A DNA stretch of 64,000 bases from Actinorhabdospora filicis (GTDB lineage: Bacteria; Actinomycetota; Actinomycetes; Mycobacteriales; Micromonosporaceae): NCBI RefSeq assembly GCF_030269765.1, contig NZ_BSTX01000001.1:1433370-1497369 (forward strand), read 5' to 3'. Shown in pieces: positions 57,772-64,000 of this stretch. Both the position numbers and the translations under genes were made by a program. Under the pieces are notes generated by a model, which ran no database searches, was not told the DNA's origin, and worked only from the letters and a program-made list of their open reading frames with translations. How positions within the stretch are numbered: position 1 is the stretch's first letter; every line of letters starts with the position of its first letter.

Positions 57772-58341
57772 GTGTCGCGTTGGATCCGCCCTCTGGCGGC
57801 GGTGGCGCTGCTGGCCGCGCTGGTGTCCTGCACGCCCGAAACCCCCGATCCCGAGCCCTCGGCGTCGAACTCCGGACCCGCGGTGACCGCCGAGGGCCCC
57901 CTCAAGGTGTCCTGGACGATGCCCTCCGACTTCGCCGAGTCCAGCGCGGTGGCCCTGCCCATGGTCATCGCCGACGACAAGAAGACCCGCATCGCGGCAC
58001 TGAAGAACGTCGACACCATCGAGGCGGTCATGACCGCCTCCTACGCGCTGCCGCAGGACTTCACCGGCGCCACCGACGAGGCCCTCAAGGCCAAGATCGC
58101 CGAGTACGACACCGCCGCCGGGGTCACCCCCCAGGGCGAGCCGATCCTGGCGCTGGCCTCCCGCCACAAGGGCTTCGTGCAGGTCGTCACCAAGTCGGTC
58201 AACGGCAAGACGGTGACCTTCGAGGCGACCTACCTGTTCTTCGGCCCGAAGCTGGTGCAGGTCATCTGCCAGTGGGACAAGCAGGAGAGCACCGTCCGAA
58301 ACGCCTGCCAGACGGTGCTGCGCTCGCTCCAGATCAGCTAG
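57772..58341 (+). CDS. Small secreted lipoprotein
   Basis: 189 residues. Signal and lipobox: RWIRPLAAVALLAALVSC (Cys20), so lipid-anchored outside. The mature domain has alternating strands (VSWTMPSDFAESSAVAL, TFEATYLFFGPKLVQVICQW) and no recognised family. The GTG at 57772 follows GGAGG. It lies between rimI and tsaB on the opposite strand, splitting a cluster that is usually contiguous, and overlaps the tsaB end by eight bases. Confidence 0.8.
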   Translation: MSRWIRPLAAVALLAALVSCTPETPDPEPSASNSGPAVTAEGPLKVSWTMPSDFAESSAVALPMVIADDKKTRIAALKNVDTIEAVMTASYALPQDFTGATDEALKAKIAEYDTAAGVTPQGEPILALASRHKGFVQVVTKSVNGKTVTFEATYLFFGPKLVQVICQWDKQESTVRNACQTVLRSLQIS

Positions 58342-58987
58342 CGACGACCACGCCCGGGGGCGGCACCGCGTCGGGACGCCGCAGGTACAGCGGCGTGAGC
58401 TGCTCGGTCGGCGCGCCCGCCCGGATACGCCCGGCGGCCACCGCCACCATCGCCGCCAGGTCGGGGTAGCGCGGCTCGGGCGCCACCGGCAGGCCCAGGA
58501 CCTCGGCGTACAGCATCGCGCCGTCCCCCACCGCCGAGGTCACGTCGTCCACGGCGAGCGCGGCGGGCTTGTCCACCGCCGGGCCGTCGACGCGCTCACC
58601 GTTGTCGTAGACGGCCCAGTAGACCTCGCGGCGGCGGGCGTCGGTGGCGGCGAGCACGCGGCCGGTGGTGAGGGTGCCGATGGCGTCCAGCGAGCACACC
58701 CCGTAGGTCGGGACGGCGAGGGCGTGGCCCATCGCGGCGGCGGTGACCAGGCCGACCCGCAGCCCGGTGAACGGGCCCGGCCCGACACCGGCGACGATCG
58801 CCGACAGGTCACCGGGGGTGATCCCGGCGGTGGCCAGCGCGGAGGCGATCAGCGGCGCGAGTTCCTCGCCGTGCCTGCGGGCGTCCACGACCCGTTCGGT
58901 CGCGCGGATCTCCACACCCGTCTCATCGACGTGGGCGACGGCGGCGGAGGTGGCGGGCGTGGCGGTATCGACGGCGAGAACGAACAC
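58334..58987 (-). CDS. tsaB: tRNA t6A synthesis protein TsaB
   Basis: 217 residues. An ASKHA fold without the metal His of TsaD: VLAVDTATPATSAAV at the start, IVAGVGPGPFTGLRVGLVTA, then TDARRREVYWAVYDNG. It binds TsaD and TsaE in the t6A complex. The GTG at 58987 comes five bases after the tsaE stop; both are in one operon with the hydrolase and alr. Confidence 0.94.
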   Translation of the reverse strand: MFVLAVDTATPATSAAVAHVDETGVEIRATERVVDARRHGEELAPLIASALATAGITPGDLSAIVAGVGPGPFTGLRVGLVTAAAMGHALAVPTYGVCSLDAIGTLTTGRVLAATDARRREVYWAVYDNGERVDGPAVDKPAALAVDDVTSAVGDGAMLYAEVLGLPVAPEPRYPDLAAMVAVAAGRIRAGAPTEQLTPLYLRRPDAVPPPGVVVAS

Positions 58988-58992
58988 GCCGG

Positions 58993-59439
58993 TCAGCCTA
59001 GCCCGGCGAGCCGGTCGGCCCAGTCGCCCCCGGCCGGGACGAACGTGATCTCGCGGACGTCGTCGGCGCGGCGGTCGATGCGAACCTCCAGGTGCGACTC
59101 GGCGAGCTGCTCCACCAGCCCCTCGCCCCACTCCACGACCGTGACCGAGTCGGCGACGTCGGCGTCGAGGTCGATGTCGTCGACCTCCAGGGCCCCACCG
59201 AGCCGGTAGGCGTCGACGTGCACCAGCGGCAGCGGTCCCTTGTGCACGCGGGAGATCACGAACGTCGGGCTCGTCACCGCCCCCGACACGCCCAGCCCGG
59301 CGCCCAGGCCCTGCGTGAACGCGGTCTTGCCCGCGCCCAGCGGGCCGATCAGGACGAGCAGGTCACCCGGCTTGAGCAGCGCGGCGAGACGCTCGCCGAG
59401 CGCGCGGGTGTCCTCGACGGTGGCGGCGGTGAACTTCAC
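58993..59439 (-). CDS. tsaE: tRNA t6A synthesis ATPase TsaE
   Basis: 148 residues. Walker A LIGPLGAGKTAFTQGL, SPTFVISRVHKG, the HVDAYRL strand and VVEWGEG are the family's motifs. It regenerates the TsaB-TsaD complex by ATP hydrolysis. The GTG at 59439 overlaps the end of the hydrolase gene by four bases. Confidence 0.97.
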   Translation of the reverse strand: MKFTAATVEDTRALGERLAALLKPGDLLVLIGPLGAGKTAFTQGLGAGLGVSGAVTSPTFVISRVHKGPLPLVHVDAYRLGGALEVDDIDLDADVADSVTVVEWGEGLVEQLAESHLEVRIDRRADDVREITFVPAGGDWADRLAGLG

Positions 59440-60572
59440 TGGTCGCTCTTCTTTCGGCGTCGGCTGAACAGTTTCTTCACGGGCCCGGCGGTCACGGCCT
59501 CGCTGATGCGGTGCAGCTGCGCCAGCAGCGGCCCGCTGACCTCGTCGGGGAACTCCAGGGGCGCGACGTGCCCCGCCTCGGGCAGCACCACCAGCCGCGC
59601 CTGCGGCATCAGCTCGGCGAGCCGGTGGGTGTGCGTCACGGGCGTGAACAGGTCCTTCGCGCCGCCGATGATGAGCACGTCACCGCCGCTGAACACCGGC
59701 AGCGAGGCCTCACGGGCGTGCGTCATGAGGGTCTTGAGGTACCCCGCGACGGTCTGCATGGGCGTCGCGGTGTTCATCAGCTCCACGTAGGACACCACGC
59801 TCGGGCTGGGCTTGGCCGTGCCGAACCCGTAGCGGCGGGTCAGCAGCCACGCCACGTCCCCCGCGGCCCGCCGGGCCCGGTCGATCATCGACGGCGTCAT
59901 CCGCGCCGCCCCCGTCACCAGCGGCAGCAGCGGCCGCCGCAGCTGCGAGATCACCTTCGGGAACCCGAAGGACACCTCCGAGAGCCCACCCGAACTCGTC
60001 GACAGCAACGCCACGCCCTTGACCCGCTCGGCGAACAGCTCCGGCCGCTGCTCCGCCAGCGCCATGATCGTCATCGCGCCCATCGAATGCCCGATGAGGA
60101 CGAGGGGGCCCTTGGGCGCCACGGCGTCGATGAGCTCGCCGAGGCTCGCGCCGAGGGTCTCGATGTCGTATTCGGGGATCGGCAGGGCGTCGGAGCGGCC
60201 GTGGCCGGGCTGGTCGTAGTAGACGGCGCGGACGGGCAGTTTCGCGGCGGTCAGCGCGCGGCGCTGGAAGTGGAAGGTGCCCATGTCCAGGCAGAAGCCG
60301 TGGACGAAGATCGCGGTGAGCGGGGCGTCGGCGGCGCCCTCGATCTCGGCGTAGAGCTTGACGCCGTCGGTGGTGGTGACGGTGGCGGTGGTGTCGTAGG
60401 GCAGGATCCCGAAGGGCTCGTCGGCGTAGGGGTCGTCCTCGGCCTTGCGGGCCCGTTTCACCAGGTAGCGCTGGGTGCCCACGCCCGCGGCGATGCCGGC
60501 GGCGGCCAGGCCGACGATGGCGCCGATGATCCCGGCCTTTTTGGCCTTGGACGCCTTGGGCTCCTCGCTCAT
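59436..60572 (-). CDS. Membrane-anchored alpha/beta hydrolase
   Basis: 378 residues. A membrane helix at about 13-33 (AGIIGAIVGLAAAGIAAGVG) precedes the hydrolase fold: VHGFCLDMGTF, nucleophile GHSMGAM, acid in FTPVTHT and His in GHVAPLE. It sits between alr and tsaE, overlapping both by four bases, as in other actinobacteria. Substrate unknown. The C-terminus is basic (FSRRRKKSDQ). Confidence 0.9.
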   Translation of the reverse strand: MSEEPKASKAKKAGIIGAIVGLAAAGIAAGVGTQRYLVKRARKAEDDPYADEPFGILPYDTTATVTTTDGVKLYAEIEGAADAPLTAIFVHGFCLDMGTFHFQRRALTAAKLPVRAVYYDQPGHGRSDALPIPEYDIETLGASLGELIDAVAPKGPLVLIGHSMGAMTIMALAEQRPELFAERVKGVALLSTSSGGLSEVSFGFPKVISQLRRPLLPLVTGAARMTPSMIDRARRAAGDVAWLLTRRYGFGTAKPSPSVVSYVELMNTATPMQTVAGYLKTLMTHAREASLPVFSGGDVLIIGGAKDLFTPVTHTHRLAELMPQARLVVLPEAGHVAPLEFPDEVSGPLLAQLHRISEAVTAGPVKKLFSRRRKKSDQ

Positions 60573-61678
60573 AACGCGCCCCCGATGTACCTGCGCGGCA
60601 CGCGTGGCGAGACGCGGGTGACGATCTCGTAGTTGATGGTGCCGGTGGCCGTGGCCCAGTCGTCGGCGGAGGGCCCGTCGGGTCCGAACAGGACGGCGGT
60701 GTCGCCCTCGGCGACGTCGTGGTCGCCGACGTCGACGACGAACTGGTCCATGCAGACGCGCCCGGCGATGGTGAAGCGCTCACCGTTGATCGCGACGGGC
60801 CCGATGGAGGAGGCGGCACGGGGCACGCCGTCACCGTATCCGAGCGGGACGAGCGCGAGGGTGGTCTCGCGGTCGGTGGTGTAGGTGTGGCCGTAGGAGA
60901 CGCCGGTCCCGGCGGGGACGCGTTTGACGAGCGCGACGCGCGCCCGCAGCGTCATGGCGGGGATGAGGCCGTAGGTCTCCCCGGGCATCGGGGACAGCCC
61001 GTAGACGCCGATGCCGGGCCGCACGAGCGTGAAGTGGGTCTCGGGCGCGGCCAGCAGGCCGGGGGTGTTGGCCAGGTGCCGGTGCGGGACCTCCAGCCCG
61101 GCGTTCTCGGCGGCCTCCACGGCTGCGACGAACACCGCGAGCTGATCGGCGTTGGCCTGGGCGTCCGGGACGTCGGCGCACGCCAGGTGGCTCCACACGC
61201 CCACGACCTCGGCGTGCCCGTCGGCCTGCGCCTTGGCCGCCGCGTCCAGCAGCATCGGCCACTCCTCGGGCCGCGCGCCGTTGCGGGACAGCCCGGTGTC
61301 GATCTTGAGGTGCACGCGCGCCGGGCGGCCCGCGTGCTGCGCGGCGGCCGAGAGCTCGGCGACCTGCCCGAGGGTCGAGGCCGACAGGTCGACATCGGCG
61401 GCGATCGCGCCGGCGAAGTCCTGCCCGGAGGTGTGCAGCCACGCCAGCGTCGGCGCGGTCACGCCCGCCTCCCGCAGCCGCCGCGCCTCGTCGAGGGTCG
61501 CCACGCCCAGCCACGTCGCGCCGCCGCCGAGGGCGGCCCGCGCGGAGGGCACCAGGCCGTGCCCGTACCCGTCGGCCTTGACGACGGCCATGACCTCGGC
61601 GCTCGTCATGGACGCCAGCAGCGCCGTGTTGGCGCCGATGGCGTCGAGGTCGATGAGCGCCTCGGTCTGATCAAGCAT
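60569..61678 (-). CDS. alr: Alanine racemase
   Basis: 369 residues. It makes D-alanine for peptidoglycan. The PLP Lys is in VMAVVKADGYGHG (Lys34), the second catalytic base Tyr in TGVSYGHTYTT, and RPGIGVYGLSP and DQFVVDVGDHD are typical. The ATG at 61678 is used; a GTG two codons upstream is the alternative. Upstream gap of 70 bases to nnr. Confidence 0.97.
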   Translation of the reverse strand: MLDQTEALIDLDAIGANTALLASMTSAEVMAVVKADGYGHGLVPSARAALGGGATWLGVATLDEARRLREAGVTAPTLAWLHTSGQDFAGAIAADVDLSASTLGQVAELSAAAQHAGRPARVHLKIDTGLSRNGARPEEWPMLLDAAAKAQADGHAEVVGVWSHLACADVPDAQANADQLAVFVAAVEAAENAGLEVPHRHLANTPGLLAAPETHFTLVRPGIGVYGLSPMPGETYGLIPAMTLRARVALVKRVPAGTGVSYGHTYTTDRETTLALVPLGYGDGVPRAASSIGPVAINGERFTIAGRVCMDQFVVDVGDHDVAEGDTAVLFGPDGPSADDWATATGTINYEIVTRVSPRVPRRYIGGAL

Positions 61679-61748
61679 GGTCACAGCGTACGTCCGGGCG
61701 CGGTTCGGGCGGATGTGTCCCCGTGCGGCGCCCGCTGGACGGGAAGCC

Positions 61749-63155
61749 TCAGCCGACGACGTCCCGCACGACCTCCCGCAGCGCATCGGCCACCCGCGGC
61801 GCCGTCACCGGCCCGTCGGCGGCCGCCCGCGCGCCCGCCAGGCCGTGCAGATAGGCCGCCGAGACCGCCGCGAGCGCCGGTTCCACACCCGAGGCCAGCA
61901 GTGACCCCAGCAGGCCCGACAGGACGTCGCCCGACCCGGCCGTGGACAGCGCCGGATGCCCGGTGGGGTTGGCGTAGGCGCGCCCGTCGGGGGCGGCGAC
62001 GACCGTGCGGTGGCCCTTCAGCAGCACCACCGCGCCGGTGCGCTCGGCGAGCTCGCGGGCGGCGGCGACGCGGTCGGGGCCGGGCTCGCGTCCGAAGAGG
62101 CGCGCGAACTCCCGGTCGTGGGGGGTCAGAACGGTGGGACCTTGGCGCCCGGCGAGGGCGGCGGGGTCCTGCGACAGGAGGGTGATCGCGTCGGCGTCGA
62201 CGCACACCGGGACGGGATGGTCCAGCATCGACATCAGTTCGGCGCGCGCGACACCGTCGGTGCCGAGCCCCGGCCCGACGGTCCACGCCTGGACGCGCCC
62301 GGCCTCGGCGGCCCGCCAGTACGTCACGACCTCCGGGTGCGCCCCGGCGACCTCGCGCGCGGCGGGACCGGCGTAGCGCACGTACCCGCCCGGCCCGGCC
62401 AGCGCGCCGGCCACGGCCAGCCGCGCCGCGCCCGGGTAGCGCGCCGATCCGGCGGCGATGCCCAGGACCCCGCGCGTGTACTTGTCGTCGCCGGGACGCG
62501 GGCGGCGCCACGCGGCGGCCACGTCGGCCGAGGAGGGGATCAGCACGTACGGCTCGTCCAGGTACGGGCCGAGGCCGATGTCGGCTACCTCGATCAGCCC
62601 GGCGCGCGCGGCGGCCGGTCCCACGACGAGGGCGGGTTTGAGGCACCCGAAGGTGATGGTCACGTCGGCGGTGACGGCCGGTCCGGGCACGTCGCCGGTG
62701 TCGACGTCCACACCGGACGGCAGGTCCACGGCGAGCACCGGGGCGGTGAGGCCCTCGACGATCGCGGCGGCGTCCTCGCGCAGCCCGGGGCGCCCGCCGA
62801 TGCCGAGGATCCCGTCGATCACGAGGTCCACACGCGACGGTGGCGTGTGGACGACCCGGCCACCGGCGTTCAGGAGGTCGGCGAGAGCGTCCTCGTGCGT
62901 CCGGGACGCCAGGGGCAGCGCGAGCACCCGCGCGCCCCGCCGGGCCAGGCGCGCGCCCGCGTACAGCGCGTCCCCGCCGTTGTCGCCGGGACCGGTCAGC
63001 ACCAGCACCGTCGAGCCGTACACGCCGTCCAGCATCAGCGCGGCCCGCCGCGCCAACGCCGCCGCGGCCCGTTGCATCAACGTTCCATTGGGGACGGTCG
63101 CCATCAGCGCGGCCTCGGCGGCCCGAACCCGCCCGGCCCGCCACGCGCCCCGCAT
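61749..63155 (-). CDS. nnr: Bifunctional NAD(P)H-hydrate epimerase/dehydratase
   Basis: 468 residues. The N-terminal epimerase domain has VLTGPGDNGGDALYAGARLA and DLVIDGILGIGG; the C-terminal ribokinase-like ADP-dependent dehydratase has DDKYTRGVLGIAAGSA, VLTPHDREFARL and STAGSGDVLSG. It repairs damaged NADH and NADPH. The ATG at 63155 shares one base with the acpS stop; upstream frames run antisense to nothing useful. Confidence 0.96.
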   Translation of the reverse strand: MRGAWRAGRVRAAEAALMATVPNGTLMQRAAAALARRAALMLDGVYGSTVLVLTGPGDNGGDALYAGARLARRGARVLALPLASRTHEDALADLLNAGGRVVHTPPSRVDLVIDGILGIGGRPGLREDAAAIVEGLTAPVLAVDLPSGVDVDTGDVPGPAVTADVTITFGCLKPALVVGPAAARAGLIEVADIGLGPYLDEPYVLIPSSADVAAAWRRPRPGDDKYTRGVLGIAAGSARYPGAARLAVAGALAGPGGYVRYAGPAAREVAGAHPEVVTYWRAAEAGRVQAWTVGPGLGTDGVARAELMSMLDHPVPVCVDADAITLLSQDPAALAGRQGPTVLTPHDREFARLFGREPGPDRVAAARELAERTGAVVLLKGHRTVVAAPDGRAYANPTGHPALSTAGSGDVLSGLLGSLLASGVEPALAAVSAAYLHGLAGARAAADGPVTAPRVADALREVVRDVVG

Positions 63156-63523
63156 CAGGCCTCCGCGACGACGATCGCCGAGGCGATCCCGCCGTCGTGC
63201 GACAGCGACAGATGCCAGCGCGCCACACCACGGTCGGCCGCGGCGGCCGCGACCGTGCCCGCCACCGTCAGCCACGGGCGGCCGTCCGGATCGGACACCA
63301 CCTCGCAGTCGTGCCAGTGCAGGCCCGTGGGCGCGCCCAGCGCCTTGGCCACCGCCTCCTTCGCGGCGAACCGCGCCGCCAGCGACTCCGGCGAACGCAA
63401 CCGGCCGCCGGACGCCGTCCGCTCACTCTCGGTGAACAAACGGTCGGCCAGCAGAGGCGTGCGGGTCAAGGCCCGCGCGAATCGCTCGACGAGAACCACG
63501 TCGATCCCTACCGCGACGATCAC
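63155..63523 (-). CDS. acpS: Holo-[acyl-carrier-protein] synthase
   Basis: 122 residues, the AcpS size. It moves phosphopantetheine from CoA to acyl carrier protein. Metal site: [11 protein letters not shown] with its Asp, and [12 protein letters not shown] with its Glu; [12 protein letters not shown] is the last conserved motif. The GTG at 63523 is seven bases after AAGGG. First gene of the run acpS, nnr. Confidence 0.96.
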   Translation of the reverse strand: MIVAVGIDVVLVERFARALTRTPLLADRLFTESERTASGGRLRSPESLAARFAAKEAVAKALGAPTGLHWHDCEVVSDPDGRPWLTVAGTVAAAAADRGVARWHLSLSHDGGIASAIVVAEA

Positions 63524-63619
63524 CCGCCAACCCTTACACAAGAATCCCCGAACGCACAGCATCGCCGCACCGGCCGGGTGACCGCGCGTCACTCGTTCGG
63601 ACGGCTAACCTTGCTCGAC

Positions 63620-64000
63620 ATGGCCGTGGACCTTCACCCCCTCGACGACCCCTGGCTGACCAGCCTCACCGCCGTCGCCGTCACCGACGCCGACCCCACC
63701 GAGGTCATGCCACCCGTCGACGGCCCACCCGGCTGGCACCCCGACAGCGAAGCCGCGTTCGGTGACTTCCACCGCGCCCGCCGCGCCGAACGCGTCCGCA
63801 ACACCTACGTCATCGCCGTCGACGGCCACGCCGCCGGATCCCTCCGCCTCGACTGGATCGCCCCCGGCGTCCTCGAAACCGGCCTCTGGATCGCCCGCTC
63901 CGCCCGCGGCAAAGGCGTCGGCGCCGAAGCCATCCGCCTCGCCCTCACCGAGGCCACCACCCTCGGCGCCACCCGCGTGGTCGCCGAGACCACAGTGGAC
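63620..64000 (+). CDS. GNAT acetyltransferase (partial, runs off the window)
   Basis: The first 127 residues. The acetyl-CoA loop is ARSARGKGVGAEAIRLALTE near 93-112, preceded by the strands YVIAVDGHAAGSLRLDWI and LETGLWI, so it resembles RimJ/RimL-type acetyltransferases. The ATG at 63620 is the likely start. The 3' end lies beyond the window. Substrate unknown. Confidence 0.85.
   Translation, partial: MAVDLHPLDDPWLTSLTAVAVTDADPTEVMPPVDGPPGWHPDSEAAFGDFHRARRAERVRNTYVIAVDGHAAGSLRLDWIAPGVLETGLWIARSARGKGVGAEAIRLALTEATTLGATRVVAETTVD

Overview
The window is a GC-rich actinobacterial chromosome segment. GC content is very high, GTG and TTG starts are common, most terminators are hairpins without a T run, and the gene content is typically actinobacterial: the guaB2-guaB3 pair with a DUF5319 gene, a BldM-type regulator, a CIRCE-controlled groES-groEL1 operon whose GroEL has a His-rich tail, LpdA and GuaB3. 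A member of the Streptosporangiales, perhaps Thermomonosporaceae, is my best guess, but the sequence alone does not settle it. No rRNA, tRNA, CRISPR array, insertion sequence or prophage was seen.

Layout. 0-4.8 kb: the end of psd, a secreted M64 peptidase with a divergent LysR regulator, pssA and a tandem Nudix protein. 4.9-14.7 kb: the GMP branch of purine synthesis (guaA, guaB3, guaB) around a FUSC transporter, a glycosyltransferase and a large internally duplicated membrane protein of unknown function. 14.8-19.1 kb: DUF5319, a TetR regulator with a repeat-encoded linker, a BldM-like regulator, then about 1.7 kb of repeat-rich DNA with no credible gene. 19.1-21.6 kb: groEL and groES with two CIRCE boxes, and DUF1918. 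21.7-26.6 kb: a methyltransferase, a phosphatase, the ohrR-ohr-oxidoreductase peroxide operon and a TetR/DoxX pair. 26.5-34.5 kb: three ABC systems, including a lipoprotein / periplasmic adaptor / ATPase / permease operon and an ABC protein with a degenerate ATP site. 35-46.7 kb: M20 amidohydrolase, MFS exporter, NmrA-like protein, mutase large subunit, Ser/Thr kinase, TetR/hydrolase pair and phosphosugar mutase. 46.7-55.3 kb: LpdA, a membrane NACHT NTPase, and deoC with two aldehyde dehydrogenases, facing upp. 55.6-64 kb: the t6A tRNA-modification genes tsaD-rimI and tsaB-tsaE, split by an inserted lipoprotein gene and followed upstream by alr, nnr and acpS.

Working together. guaB and guaA supply GMP. 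psd and pssA make phosphatidylethanolamine. deoC with the aldehyde dehydrogenases, the phosphosugar mutase and upp form a nucleoside and pentose salvage set. OhrR is a thiol sensor that controls Ohr. HrcA probably controls groESL through CIRCE. The least explained items are the repeat-prone stretch between about 15.2 and 19.2 kb, the duplicated membrane protein at 9.8-11.9 kb, the membrane NACHT protein at 49-50.9 kb, and the four-gene lipoprotein/ABC operon at 28.4-32.7 kb.
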